From Nocardioides anomalus (GTDB lineage Bacteria; Actinomycetota; Actinomycetes; Propionibacteriales; Nocardioidaceae), in contig NZ_CP049257.1 of the NCBI RefSeq assembly GCF_011046535.1, positions 3,472,001-3,536,000 of the forward strand: a DNA stretch of 64,000 bases, in the 5' to 3' direction. A program made the position numbers and the translations under genes. The first letter of the stretch is position 1. Each line of letters starts with the position of its first letter. Under the pieces are notes generated by a model that was not told the DNA's origin, ran no database searches, and was given only the letters and a program-made list of their open reading frames with translations. This document shows positions 47,274 to 56,487 of the stretch, in pieces.

Positions 47274-47929
47274 TCCCTGCCGTGCTCCGGGCGCTCGTGG
47301 CCGAGGACCAGGCCCTGCTGCGCGCCGGGCTGGTCCGGATCCTGGAGGCCTCCGACATGGAGGTGGTGGCCGAGGTCGACAACGCCCCGATGCTGGAGAA
47401 GGCGCTGGAGCGCGCCGACTTCGACGTGGCCATCGTGGACGTGCGCCTGCCGCCGACCTTCGCCACCGAGGGGCTGGCCGCGGCGGTGGCCGCCCGGGCC
47501 GCCCGACCGGCCCTGCCGGTGCTCGTGCTGTCGGCGCACGTCGAGCCGCTCTACGCCCGCGACTTGCTGGCCAGCGGGCAGGGTGCGGTCGGCTACCTGC
47601 TCAAGGACCGGGTCGCCGACGTGGACGAGTTCGTGGCCGCCGTACGCCGGGTGGCCGCGGGTGGCACCGTCCTGGACCCCGAGGTGGTCGCGGGCCTGGT
47701 CGCCGGCTCCGCGGCCGACCGCCCGCTGGACCGCCTCACCGACCGCGAGCGCGAGGTGCTGACGCTCATGGCCGAGGGCCGCTCCAATGCGGCGATCGCG
47801 GGCCGGCTGTTCGTCTCGGAGAAGGCCGTCGGCAAGCACATCAGCGCGATCTTCACCAAGCTCGACCTGCCCCAGGCCTCCGACGACAACCGCCGGGTGC
47901 TCGCGGTCCTCGCCTACCTGCAGACCTGA
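47270..47929 (+). CDS. LuxR/NarL-family response regulator
   Basis: A 219-residue regulator. The receiver domain has acidic AEDQ at the start, phospho-acceptor Asp57 in FDVAIVDVRLPP, and the conserved Lys in GYLLKDRVADVD. The DNA-binding domain is LTDREREVLTLMAEGRSNAAIAGRLFVSEKAVGKHISAIFTKLDL, a complete LuxR HTH. The GTG at 47270 overlaps the kinase stop (GTGA). It probably controls its own ABC transporter operon. A strong bidirectional hairpin follows at 47944-47974. Confidence 0.92.
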   Translation: MIPAVLRALVAEDQALLRAGLVRILEASDMEVVAEVDNAPMLEKALERADFDVAIVDVRLPPTFATEGLAAAVAARAARPALPVLVLSAHVEPLYARDLLASGQGAVGYLLKDRVADVDEFVAAVRRVAAGGTVLDPEVVAGLVAGSAADRPLDRLTDREREVLTLMAEGRSNAAIAGRLFVSEKAVGKHISAIFTKLDLPQASDDNRRVLAVLAYLQT

Positions 47930-47943
47930 GCCGGACATGACGA

Positions 47944-47974
47944 CGGCCCCGGGACCACGAGGGTCCCGAGGCCG
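47944..47974. terminator. Bidirectional terminator hairpin
   Basis: CGGCCCCGGGACC pairs with GGTCCCGAGGCCG with one mismatch across a 5-base loop, between the response regulator end and the convergent Bax-inhibitor-like gene end (48003). Confidence 0.75.
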
Positions 47975-48002
47975 CCGGAGCAGTCCCCTGTGGGGGCTGG
48001 GC

Positions 48003-48842
48003 TCAGTTGTCGCTGAAGATCGCCAGCAGGCGCAGCAGGTTGGTGTAGATCCAAACCAGGCTCACCGTCATCGCGAAGGCCGCGCGCCACGACTCCACCT
48101 CGGGGATCCGGTTGGCGATGCCCTGCTCGACGAAGTCGAAGTCGAGGATCAGCATGAAGATGCCCAGCACCAGACCGGCGACCGCGAACAGCACGCCCAG
48201 CGGGCCGCTGCCGAAGATGCCGATGTTGACGCCGAACAGGCTCAGCACGAGCGACAGCAGGCTGATGCCCACCATGCCGAACACGGCGGCGATGACGCCA
48301 CGGCGGAACTTGTCGCCGACCTGGATGTTCAGCACCTTGTACGCCGCGAGCGTGCCCGCGAACGCACCGAACGTGCCGAGCACGGCGTTGACGACGATGC
48401 CGCCGTAGGTGACCTCGAACAGCTTGCTGATCGCACCGAGCGCGACGCCCTCGAGGGCCGCGAACGCCAGGATGAGTGCGGGGCTGACGGCCCGCTTGAA
48501 CGAGTTGACCATCGACAGCACGAAGGCGCCGAGCGAGCCGATGGTGACGGCCGCGAAGAGCGGGCCGAGGTTGTCGGTCGAGCCGCCCTCGACCACGTCG
48601 GGGGTCAGGATCCAGGTCGCCATCGCGGTCAGGATCACGACACCGAGGGTGATCGCGGTCTTCTGGACCACCGAGTCGATGGTCATCGGGCCGGTCGCGG
48701 CGGGCGCGGGCGCGTAGCCGCCCCCACCCGGGGTGCCGACCTGCCACTGCGACGGGTCGGTCATCGTCCCGCCGGCGTTGGGGTTGCTCCCGCCGCGCTG
48801 GAACTCCTCCGAGCGGCGGAAGATCGGGTTGTTGCTCTGCAT
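48003..48842 (-). CDS. Bax inhibitor-1/YccA-like membrane protein
   Basis: A 279-residue membrane protein: a Gly/Pro/Asn-rich cytoplasmic tail (MQSNNPIFRRSEEFQRGG ... PAPAATGP), then seven hydrophobic segments. Family marks are LEGVALGAISKLFE, YGGIVVNAVLGTFGAF, and LDFDFVEQGIANRIPEVESWRAAFAM with the acidic residues that form the pH-sensing latch of BsYetJ-like proteins. It is a calcium-leak/proton-sensitive channel family; the actinobacterial role is unknown. The ATG at 48842 has RBS AAGGAGA. Confidence 0.9.
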   Translation of the reverse strand: MQSNNPIFRRSEEFQRGGSNPNAGGTMTDPSQWQVGTPGGGGYAPAPAATGPMTIDSVVQKTAITLGVVILTAMATWILTPDVVEGGSTDNLGPLFAAVTIGSLGAFVLSMVNSFKRAVSPALILAFAALEGVALGAISKLFEVTYGGIVVNAVLGTFGAFAGTLAAYKVLNIQVGDKFRRGVIAAVFGMVGISLLSLVLSLFGVNIGIFGSGPLGVLFAVAGLVLGIFMLILDFDFVEQGIANRIPEVESWRAAFAMTVSLVWIYTNLLRLLAIFSDN

Positions 48843-48991
48843 GGTCTCTCCTTGGAGGCCGGACTGAGGGGTCCATCGTACGGACCCGCTACTGGTTGAA
48901 CGCCGAGGTGAGCGCAGACGTTCCCGCGTTGCCTGTGGATCCGCTGAGTGGCGATCTGCACCGATCTGCACCATCCGGCGCCCGTCAGGGC

Positions 48992-48997
48992 TAGGTT
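48992..48997 (+). promoter_or_regulatory. -10 element, leaderless start of the secreted TSP3-like gene
   Basis: TAGGTT, 7 bases before the ATG at 49005. Confidence 0.5.
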
Positions 48998-49004
48998 GCG
49001 GGCC

Positions 49005-49889
49005 ATGAACCGCCCGCTCCGCGCGGTCCTCGGTGCCGCGGTCGTCGTCCTGCTCACCGCCTCGACGGCCGCGGCCGGCACCGCGGAGATCGGCGCCACG
49101 ACGGAGATCGACGCGAACGCCGCGCCGAGCCCGATCACCCTCGACGGGATCGTGCTGCAGCAGGCCGCGGGCGCCGGCAGCTACGCGGTCCCGGCCGGCG
49201 GTGGGGTCGTCACCCGGTTCCGGCACCGCGCCGGCGCGGCCGGCGGCCCCCTCACCTTCAAGGTCTACCGGCCCACCGGCGTCACCGGGCAGTACGTCGT
49301 GGTCGCCTCCGAGACGCGCACGGTCGCGGCCGGCGTGGTCAACGCCTTCGCGGTGCGGGTGCCGGTGCGGGCCGGGGACGTGCTGGGGCTGAGCTCGGCG
49401 AGCGGCCTGGCCCTCGCGTACGGCGGCGGGGCCGGCGACGTCGTGGCCGGTAGCGCCGGACCCGGCGGGGGCGACCCCGCGGTGGGGACGACGGTCACCA
49501 CGTCGGGCGGCGGTCCCGGCAACCGCCTGGACGTGGCCGCCACGGTCGAGAGCGACGCCGACGGCGACGGCTTCGGCGACGACACCCAGGACCAGTGCGC
49601 CACCGATCCCCGCCTCGCCGGGCCCTGCCCGACGACCCAGGTCACCAAGCGGCCCGCCAAGGTCGTGCGCACCGCGGGGACGAAGGCCCGCGTCAAGATC
49701 ACCTTCCGCGGCCCGGCCCCCTCGGTGCGCTTCACCTGCGCGGTCGACGGCGGCAAGGCCAAGCCCTGCACCTCGCCGTTCAAGCGCTCCTACGGGCTGG
49801 GCCGGCACCGCGTGGCGATCGTGGCCACCAGCCAGGGCGTGCGGCAGGAGCGGCCGACCCTGGTCACCTTCCGGGTCAAGCGGCGCTGA
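49005..49889 (+). CDS. Secreted protein with calcium-binding TSP3-like loop
   Basis: A 294-residue exported protein. The signal peptide is MNRPLRAVLGAAVVVLLTAS with a likely AAA-type cleavage near residue 24 (TAAAGTAEIG). The body is beta-rich with Gly/Ala loops (AGDVVAGSAGPGGGDPAVGT). DADGDGFGDDTQDQC near residue 187 is a thrombospondin type 3-like Ca2+ loop with paired Cys (QCATDPRLAGPCP). The C-terminal domain is Ig-like (VRFTCAVDGGKAKPCTSPFKRSYGLGRHRVAIVA). Adhesion or surface-scaffold function is a guess. Leaderless-type ATG. Confidence 0.8.
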   Translation: MNRPLRAVLGAAVVVLLTASTAAAGTAEIGATTEIDANAAPSPITLDGIVLQQAAGAGSYAVPAGGGVVTRFRHRAGAAGGPLTFKVYRPTGVTGQYVVVASETRTVAAGVVNAFAVRVPVRAGDVLGLSSASGLALAYGGGAGDVVAGSAGPGGGDPAVGTTVTTSGGGPGNRLDVAATVESDADGDGFGDDTQDQCATDPRLAGPCPTTQVTKRPAKVVRTAGTKARVKITFRGPAPSVRFTCAVDGGKAKPCTSPFKRSYGLGRHRVAIVATSQGVRQERPTLVTFRVKRR

Positions 49890-49894
49890 CGGGG

Positions 49895-49968
49895 TGCCCC
49901 CGCTGGGACTCGAACCCAGAACTCGTCGCTTTTAAGGCGACTTCCTCTGCCGGTTGGGACACGGGGGC
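49895..49968 (-). tRNA. tRNA with anticodon UAA (Leu-type), short variable loop
   Basis: A 74-nt tRNA on the minus strand: acceptor GCCCCCG/CGGGGGC, Leu-like 3-bp D-stem TCC/GGA with a GGCAGA loop, anticodon stem GTCGC/GCGAC with loop CTTAAAA (anticodon TAA at 34-36), 5-nt variable loop GAGTT, and T-arm CTGGG-TTCGAGT-CCCAG. Discriminator base A73 suits leucine. Unusual: true tRNA-Leu has a long variable arm (class II), while this has a class I loop. CCA is not encoded. It lies 5 bases after the secreted-protein gene, on the opposite strand. Confidence 0.8.
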
Positions 49969-49979
49969 GCTGGCGGGGC

Positions 49980-50687
49980 TCAGCGTAAGGCCGCCGCTCT
50001 ACCAAGCACGGCGTCGAGCATCGGCTCGGTCAGCTTGCCGGTGAAGGTGTTCTGCTGGCTGGGGTGGTAGCAGCCGAGCAGCGTGATGTCGTGCTCCGGC
50101 CCGGTGAGGGTGGCCTCGGCGCCGTGGCCGAAGCGCGGCTTCGGCACCGGGACGCCCCAGCCGAGGGCGCGGAAGGACCGCAGGGTGGCGTCCCAGCCGA
50201 TGGAGCCGAGGGCCACGACGACCCGCACGTGCTCGACGAGCAGCGCGAGCTCCGCCTCGATCCACGGCGCACAGGTGTCGCGCTCGGCGGTCGTCGGCTT
50301 GTTCTGGGGTGGCGCGCAGCGCACGGTGGCGACCATCCGGGTGTCGACGAGCGCCTGGCCGTCGGCGGCGTGCACGCTGGTGGGCTGAGTGGCCAGCCCG
50401 ACGCGGTGCAGCGAGGCGAACAGCCAGTCGCCGGAGCGGTCGCCGGTGAAGACCCGGCCGGTGCGGTTCGCGCCGTTCGCGGCCGGGGCGAGGCCGACGA
50501 CGAGCACGGCGGGCGTGGGCGAGCCCCAGCCGGGGATGGGCCGCCCCCAGTAGGGCTCCCCGGCGTACGACGCGCGCTTGGTCTCCGCGACGTCCTCGCG
50601 CCAGCGGACCAGCCGCGGGCAGGCCCGGCAGACCGAGACGCGGGCGTCGAGCTCGTCGAGGGGTACGCCGCGCGCGAGCCGTCGCAC
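49980..50687 (-). CDS. Uracil-DNA glycosylase, family 5 (UdgB-like)
   Basis: A 235-residue glycosylase that removes uracil (and often hypoxanthine) from DNA. Motif A reads [27 protein letters not shown], the family 5 (UdgB) form with Ala in place of the family 4 Glu. Fe-S ligands appear as [14 protein letters not shown], with further Cys residues in [14 protein letters not shown] and DTCAPW. The C-terminal block is [19 protein letters not shown] (HPSxQN). The GTG at 50687 begins [15 protein letters not shown]. The tRNA gene just downstream is read in the same direction. Confidence 0.9.
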   Translation of the reverse strand: MRRLARGVPLDELDARVSVCRACPRLVRWREDVAETKRASYAGEPYWGRPIPGWGSPTPAVLVVGLAPAANGANRTGRVFTGDRSGDWLFASLHRVGLATQPTSVHAADGQALVDTRMVATVRCAPPQNKPTTAERDTCAPWIEAELALLVEHVRVVVALGSIGWDATLRSFRALGWGVPVPKPRFGHGAEATLTGPEHDITLLGCYHPSQQNTFTGKLTEPMLDAVLGRAAALR

Positions 50688-50803
50688 GGAGGTGGCGGTC
50701 GTGGCGACCGGGGTCGCGGGCGTGGCGGGATCGCCGGGCCAGCCGGTGCCGGGCCGGACCGGAGAACCGAAGGGCTGCCCGGTGGCCGGGTGCGGGAGCG
50801 TGC

Positions 50804-51037
50804 TTACGGCGCGGGCTGGATCGAGGCCTGGCGACGCGCCTTGTCGGCGGCGCTCGAGGCGGCCGTGGTGACCGCGTCCTTGACCGTCTCCTGGGCCCGC
50901 GCGGTTGCGTCCTGCACCCGCGGATTGCCGGCCACCCGACGGGCGCCGGCGGCGATCTGCTCGTAGCGCTCGCGACCGGCCTTGGTGCCCAGCACGTAGC
51001 CGGCCGCGGCAGCGGCCAGCAGCGGGATCTTCCTCAT
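50804..51037 (-). CDS. YtxH-like small membrane-associated protein
   Basis: A 77-residue protein: [27 protein letters not shown] at the N-terminus is the Ytx[11 protein letters not shown] signature (one short hydrophobic segment followed by KAGR), then a helical amphipathic tail ([20 protein letters not shown]). Similar small proteins attach to the cell envelope in Actinobacteria. The ATG at 51037 has GGAGAG upstream; its stop-start overlap with the DUF3618 gene is ATGA. Function unknown. Confidence 0.72.
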   Translation of the reverse strand: MRKIPLLAAAAAGYVLGTKAGRERYEQIAAGARRVAGNPRVQDATARAQETVKDAVTTAASSAADKARRQASIQPAP

Positions 51038-51225
51038 GCTCTCCACCTCTTCACGACGATGACGACGACAGCCACGGCGGCGAGGGCACCGGCGGCGATC
51101 GCGGCCTGCCGCGCGGTGCTCTTGGCCTTGGCCTGGACCTGCTCCTGGAGCAGGTTGACGGTGTCGGCGAGCTGCTCGCGCTGGCGCGCGATGTCGGCCT
51201 CGATCTCGGCGGGGGTCTGGGACAT
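51034..51225 (-). CDS. DUF3618 protein
   Basis: A 63-residue protein: [27 protein letters not shown] at the N-terminus (the DUF3618 opening, IExDIxxxRxxLAxTV) and one C-terminal helix in the membrane ([20 protein letters not shown]). It is cotranscribed with the holin-X and YtxH-like genes (TGATG and ATGA overlaps). Function unknown. Confidence 0.78.
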   Translation of the reverse strand: MSQTPAEIEADIARQREQLADTVNLLQEQVQAKAKSTARQAAIAAGALAAVAVVVIVVKRWRA

Positions 51226-51620
51226 CAGCGGTTCCCCTTCACGGCCTGGACGTCCTCCTTGACCCCGGCGATCGCGCGCTCGGGCGCGGCCGGCGTGGCC
51301 TGGGTGACCTGCTTCTTGCCGACGAGCGCCGCGACGCCGGCGGCGACGAACAGCACGACGGTCACGATGAGCGCGGCGAGCCAGAGCGGCAGGACCAGGT
51401 CGAGCGCGATCACCGCGGTGGTCAGCAGCCCGGTCAGGCCGTAGAGCGCCAGCACTCCCGCGCCGCTGAACAGGCCGATCCCGACGCCGGCGTGCTTGCC
51501 CTTCTCGGCCAGCTCGGCCTGGGCCAGGCGGAGCTCGGAGCGCACCAGGTCGGGCAGCTGCTCCGAGAGCCGGTGCACGGTGGCGCCGATCGGCTCGTCG
51601 GCGTGGGGCTGGGTGGTCAT
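51225..51620 (-). CDS. Actinobacterial holin-X (phage holin superfamily III-like) protein
   Basis: A 131-residue protein with two helices (GIGLFSGAGVLALYGLTGLLTT and LWLAALIVTVVLFVAAGVAAL) separated by a short turn, after a cytoplasmic opening (GATVHRLSEQLPDLVRSELRLAQAEL) and before a charged tail. This fits Pfam Phage_holin_3_6/'putative actinobacterial holin-X', which despite the name is chromosomal and not linked to a phage here. It leads a three-gene unit of small envelope proteins. Confidence 0.8.
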   Translation of the reverse strand: MTTQPHADEPIGATVHRLSEQLPDLVRSELRLAQAELAEKGKHAGVGIGLFSGAGVLALYGLTGLLTTAVIALDLVLPLWLAALIVTVVLFVAAGVAALVGKKQVTQATPAAPERAIAGVKEDVQAVKGNR

Positions 51621-51647
51621 GAGGCGTCGGTACCCCGCGTCACCGGT

Positions 51648-52550
51648 TCAAACGAGAGACCACGCGATCCCGTCCAGGATGTCGGACTCGCTGGCCACCA
51701 GCTCGGTGACGCTCGCCCGGGCCAGCACGCGGCTGACGATGAGCGCGCCGGCGCCGATCACGTCCGCCCGGCCCGGGCTGAGGTACGGCAGGGCCAGGCG
51801 CTCCTCGACGCTCATCGCCACCAGCCGGTCGACGTACGCCGCCACCTCGGTCACCGGGAGTCGTCGCTGGTCCACGGCCTCGCGGTCGTACGACGCGAGC
51901 CCGAGCACGCCGGCCGCGATGCTCAGGTGCGTCCCGGCCACGCCGACCACGGTTCGGGCGGCGCCCACCGGCACCGGCTGGGCGTCGAGGGCGGCGTCGA
52001 TGTCGGCCACGCAGGCCGCGACCTCGGCCGCGGTGGGCGGGTCGGAGCGCAGGTGCCGCTCGTGCAGCCGCACCGAGCCGATGTCCATCGAGTGCGCCGT
52101 CTGGACGCCCACCCTGGAGCCGAGCACCAGCTCGGTCGACCCGCCCCCGACGTCCACGACCAGCACCGGCGCGGGCGCAGGGTCGGTGAGGTCGCGCACC
52201 GCCCCGTCGAAGGTCAGCGCCGCCTCCTCCGCGCCGGTCAGCACGTCCGGCGTGACCCCGAGCCGCTGCTCGACGCCACGCACGAAGACCTCGCCGTTCG
52301 CGGCGTCGCGCACCGCCGAGGTCGCGCAGAGCCGCACCCGCGTCGCGCCGTGCTCGCGGATGGTGGCGGCGTAGTCGTCCAGCGCGGCGAAGGTCCGCTC
52401 GAGCGCCTCGTCGGCCAGCCGGCCGGTCGCGTCCACGCCCTGACCGAGCCGGACGATGCGCGACTCCCGGTGCGCGATCTCGGGCAGGGCGCCCACGAGC
52501 AGCCGGATGGTGTTGGTGCCGCAGTCGACCGCGGCGACGGGCTCAGGCAC
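51648..52550 (-). CDS. ppx: Ppx/GppA family exopolyphosphatase
   Basis: A 300-residue ASKHA-fold phosphatase for polyphosphate or pppGpp. N-terminal phosphate loop VAAVDCGTNTIRLLVGAL, catalytic loop EEAALTFDGAV (Glu in EEA), and VVDVGGGSTELVLGSR (second phosphate loop); LSPGRADVIGAGALI is the adenosine-side motif. About 300 residues is the short actinobacterial Ppx2 length. The GTG at 52550 lies inside the end of DUF501 (8-base overlap). Last gene of the eno-ftsB-DUF501-ppx string. Confidence 0.9.
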   Translation of the reverse strand: MPEPVAAVDCGTNTIRLLVGALPEIAHRESRIVRLGQGVDATGRLADEALERTFAALDDYAATIREHGATRVRLCATSAVRDAANGEVFVRGVEQRLGVTPDVLTGAEEAALTFDGAVRDLTDPAPAPVLVVDVGGGSTELVLGSRVGVQTAHSMDIGSVRLHERHLRSDPPTAAEVAACVADIDAALDAQPVPVGAARTVVGVAGTHLSIAAGVLGLASYDREAVDQRRLPVTEVAAYVDRLVAMSVEERLALPYLSPGRADVIGAGALIVSRVLARASVTELVASESDILDGIAWSLV

Positions 52551-53043
52551 CGGGCTCGACGCACGGCCCGGGCGCCCACCACTCCCCGAGCAGGTCCAGG
52601 ACCTCGTCGCCGAGCGGGTTGACCCCTCGGCCCTGGGCCAGCGACTGGGCGGCCAGCACGTGCAGGCACTTGACCCGGTCGGGCATGCCGCCGGCCGAGA
52701 TGCCGTCGATCTCCGCGACGTGACCGAGTGCCTCGCGGGCCTCGAGGTAGCGCGCGTGCGCCCCGGCGTACGCCGCCGCCAGCTCGGGGTCGTCGCGCAG
52801 CCGCTGCTCCATCTCCTTCATCAGCCCCGAGCCCTCCAGCGAGCCGATGCGCGAGGCGGCCCGCGGGCAGGTCAGGTAGAAGGTGGTCGGGAACGGCGTG
52901 CCGTCGGGCAGCCGCGGCTCGGTCGCCACCACGTCGGGCAGCGCGCACGGGCAGCGGTGCGCGACCGCGTGCACGCCGCGGGCCGCGCGCCCGAGCTGCG
53001 CGCCGACGGCCTCCAGGTCGTCGGGCGTGGGCGAGGCGGTCAC
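52543..53043 (-). CDS. DUF501 protein
   Basis: A 166-residue DUF501 protein: VGAQLGRAARGVHAVAHRCPCALPDVVATEPRLPDGTPFPTTFYLTCP, the family core with paired Cys, then GSGLMKEMEQRLRDDPELAAAYAGAHARYL and CLHVLAAQSLAQGRGVNPLGDEVL. It always lies between ftsB-like and ppx genes in Actinobacteria (Rv1025). Function unknown. The GTG at 53043 overlaps the FtsB stop (GTGA). Confidence 0.88.
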   Translation of the reverse strand: MTASPTPDDLEAVGAQLGRAARGVHAVAHRCPCALPDVVATEPRLPDGTPFPTTFYLTCPRAASRIGSLEGSGLMKEMEQRLRDDPELAAAYAGAHARYLEAREALGHVAEIDGISAGGMPDRVKCLHVLAAQSLAQGRGVNPLGDEVLDLLGEWWAPGPCVEPGA

Positions 53044-53666
53044 GGCGCCTCGGGGGTCTCCCCCGCCGAGCCCTCGCCGCCCGTGCCCTTCTTGGTGCCG
53101 TCGATCTCCGAGGCGAGCGGCTTGGCCACCTTGGGCGGGTCGCCCGCGAGCTCGACGGAGTCCCAGCCGGAGCTCCACCACGCCACGGGCTCGGAGGGCA
53201 GCACCTGGGTCGGGTCCTGCAGCTCGGCGGCGGGCTCCAGCGGCTGGCCGTCCTCGCCCAGGACCAGGTAGGTCTTCTCGCCCGGCATGACGTAGCCGAG
53301 GCGCTCGCGCGCCTGCTGGCGGACGTACGCCGGGTCCTGCCAGCGCTCCTTCTCGGCCTCGAGGGCGTCGATGGTCGCGTCGTGCTCGGCGATGGAGGCC
53401 TTGACGTCGTTGATGTGCGAGCGCTGCTGGAGGTAGGCGCGCAGCGAGGAGGCGTAGGACACCGTGAGCACCGCCAGCACGAGCACCAGCACGGCGGCGC
53501 GGCCGGTCAGCCGCGAGCGCGGCTTCTGGGCCTGCGCGGCCGCCACGGTGGCGGCCGCCTGCTGGCGCGCCGCGGCGCGGCTCTGCTGGGCCGGGCGCGC
53601 GGCACCGGGGCGCCGGCCCGGCCCGGTGCGCCCTCGAGGTCCTCGGGTGCGGTCAGTGGGAGACAT
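53040..53666 (-). CDS. FtsB/DivIC-type septum formation initiator protein
   Basis: A 208-residue single-pass divisome protein. The N-terminal ~55 residues are cytoplasmic, Arg/Ala/Gln-rich; the TM helix is AAVLVLVLAVLTVSYASSL (~residues 57-75). It is followed by the periplasmic coiled coil (YLQQRSHINDVKASIAEHDATIDALEAEKERWQDPAYVRQQARERLGYVMPGE), the FtsB/DivIC signature with the final RLGYVMPGE. The tail from residue 135 is low-complexity Pro/Glu. It should partner with FtsL and FtsQ. ATG at 53666, 3 bases after the eno stop. Confidence 0.88.
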   Translation of the reverse strand: MSPTDRTRGPRGRTGPGRRPGAARPAQQSRAAARQQAAATVAAAQAQKPRSRLTGRAAVLVLVLAVLTVSYASSLRAYLQQRSHINDVKASIAEHDATIDALEAEKERWQDPAYVRQQARERLGYVMPGEKTYLVLGEDGQPLEPAAELQDPTQVLPSEPVAWWSSGWDSVELAGDPPKVAKPLASEIDGTKKGTGGEGSAGETPEAP

Positions 53667-53669
53667 GTC

Positions 53670-54971
<1,302 letters not shown>

Positions 54972-55568
54972 TCAGCCGTGTCGGCGCACGGCGTCGCGCA
55001 GGGCCTGCTCGGGGTCCACGCCCTCGGCCACGCCCTCGGCCACCAGCGCCAACAGCCGCTCGCCGAGGTCCCGCGGTTCCTCGGGTGCCGCGACTCCGCG
55101 CTCGACCGCCTTGGCGGCGTACAGCAGGGCGGGCAGGGCCGGCGGCAGTCCGTCGGTCGGTGAGCGGCGCGGCTTGTCCTGGACCTTGATCGACTGCCAC
55201 AGCGCATCGACCGACGCGGCGTCCGGCGGCATCGGGGCGTCGCCGAAGACGTGCGGGTTGCGGCGCACCATCTTGGCCGTCACCTCGCGGGCGACGTCGT
55301 CGATGGTGAACGCGCCCTCCTGCTCGGCCAGCACCGCGTGGAAGTAGACCTGCAGCAGCAGGTCACCCAGCTCCTCACGCAGGTGCTCGAGGTCGCCCTC
55401 GTCGATGGCCTCGAGGGTCTCGTAGGTCTCCTCGAGCAGGTAGCGCGCCAGGGACCGGTGCGTCTGCTCCCGCTTCCACGGGCACTGCGCCTGGAGCCGG
55501 CGCATCACCTCGAGGAACTCGAGCAGCGGCGCGACCTCGGCCTGGGGCACCTCCCCGGCGCCGGTCAC
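54972..55568 (-). CDS. mazG: Nucleoside triphosphate pyrophosphohydrolase MazG
   Basis: A 198-residue MazG that hydrolyses (d)NTPs to monophosphate and PPi. The metal-binding EExxE-x-DD pattern is present: LLEETYETLEAIDEGD, then EELGDLLLQVYFHAVLA; the VRRNPHVFGD loop is typical. One MazG domain is complete (residues ~15-120), with a shorter helical C-terminus (WQSIKVQDKPRRSPTDG) instead of a second full domain. The GTG at 55568 begins one base after the lipoprotein stop. Upstream of eno on the same strand. Confidence 0.92.
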   Translation of the reverse strand: MTGAGEVPQAEVAPLLEFLEVMRRLQAQCPWKREQTHRSLARYLLEETYETLEAIDEGDLEHLREELGDLLLQVYFHAVLAEQEGAFTIDDVAREVTAKMVRRNPHVFGDAPMPPDAASVDALWQSIKVQDKPRRSPTDGLPPALPALLYAAKAVERGVAAPEEPRDLGERLLALVAEGVAEGVDPEQALRDAVRRHG

Positions 55569-55569
55569 T

Positions 55570-56262
55570 TCAGTCGAGGCAGACCTGGTCGCCGGGCAGC
55601 GCGTCGGCGTACGCCGGGTCGACCTGCGCCGCCTGGCCCTTCGTGGCCAGGTCGCTCACCGCGAAGGACAGGTCGGTGTCGACCGGCTCGGTGGCCCCCA
55701 GCTCGGTGGCGTACTTCGGGTTGATCGTCACGTCGTGGTCCTGCGCCCACTCGTCGAGCTTCTTCTGCCCCGCCGCCAGCTGGTCGTCCGGCGACGCGCT
55801 GGACTGGCCCTGGTCCTCGAGCTCCTTGGCGCCGATCTGCGTCAGCACGTCGTCGGTGTAGGCGTTGGCCCCCACCACGTCGCGCACCGCGTCCTTCTGC
55901 GCCTCGCTCTTCAGCGGCTCCAGCTGCGGCTCCAGCTGCGCCAGCCGGTCCTGGTAGTCCTTGGTCGGCTCGATCCCCAGCTCGTCGGCCAGCTGCCGCG
56001 CCGCCGCCTCCGAGGCGAGCGACTTCACGAAGTCGCTGGAGAAGTACCGCAACGGCGTCGTCTGGTCCCCCTGCGGCGGCTGGGTCCGCGAGACCTCCTC
56101 CAGCGCCTTGCAGTAGTTGTCGGTGACCTGGTCCACGTGCCGGACCGTGATCGTGTCGTCACCGACCTGAGCGGCCACACCCGGGTGGAACTGCGTCCCC
56201 GCCACCCCACAACCGGTCAGGAGCACGACGGGCACCACAGCCAGAAGACGCACGTTCCGCAC
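55570..56262 (-). CDS. SurA N-terminal-like lipoprotein (peptidyl-prolyl isomerase chaperone family)
   Basis: A 230-residue lipoprotein. The signal ends in lipobox VVLLTGCGVAG (lipid-modified Cys18 when counting from the GTG at 56262). AAQVGDDTITVRHVDQVTDNYCKAL begins the SurA N-terminal helical domain (SurA_N_3); FSSDFVKSLASEAAARQLADELGIEPTKD and two Cys residues (Tyr-Cys at the start, CLD at the end) follow. No PPIase domain is visible. It takes the place of lpqU in the mfd-mazG neighbourhood. The GTG at 56262 is preferred to the one at 56277 because TCTAAT ends 6 bases upstream, overlapping the longer start. Confidence 0.8.
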   Translation of the reverse strand: MRNVRLLAVVPVVLLTGCGVAGTQFHPGVAAQVGDDTITVRHVDQVTDNYCKALEEVSRTQPPQGDQTTPLRYFSSDFVKSLASEAAARQLADELGIEPTKDYQDRLAQLEPQLEPLKSEAQKDAVRDVVGANAYTDDVLTQIGAKELEDQGQSSASPDDQLAAGQKKLDEWAQDHDVTINPKYATELGATEPVDTDLSFAVSDLATKGQAAQVDPAYADALPGDQVCLD

Positions 56263-56268
56263 GCCGCT

Positions 56269-56274
56269 ATTAGA
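56269..56274 (-). promoter_or_regulatory. -10 element, leaderless start of the SurA-like lipoprotein gene
   Basis: TCTAAT (5 of 6 to TATAAT) on the minus strand, 6 bases before the GTG at 56262. It lies inside the coding part of the longer possible start at 56277, arguing against that start. Confidence 0.5.
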
Positions 56275-56381
56275 CACCGAAGGGTGTCACTGCGCTGGTC
56301 GTGGGTCTCTCCTTGCCCGTCGCCGGTTCTTGCTTGTTGGAGTGATCAATTGCGTAGCGGCCGCGCGCTCACCAGCCCGAC

Positions 56382-56459
56382 TCCCGCTGTCAAGGACGCT
56401 ACGCGCCACTTCGTGGCGGACGGCGGCCTTCGGCGAGTGGTCCGTCCTTGACAGCGGGA
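56382..56459. repeat. Inverted repeat with 16-bp perfect arms
   Basis: TCCCGCTGTCAAGGAC (56382-56397) is the exact reverse complement of 56444-56459. The 46-base loop contains CGCCAC-TTC-GTGGCG (56404-56418), a second stem. Confidence 0.85.
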
Positions 56460-56487
56460 CCCGGTCGGGGCGGTAAGACGCGCTCAA

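Noticed and set aside
51225..51620. Phage holin indicating a prophage
   Set aside because: The holin-X family is chromosomal in Actinobacteria and no phage structural, lysis or integrase gene is nearby.
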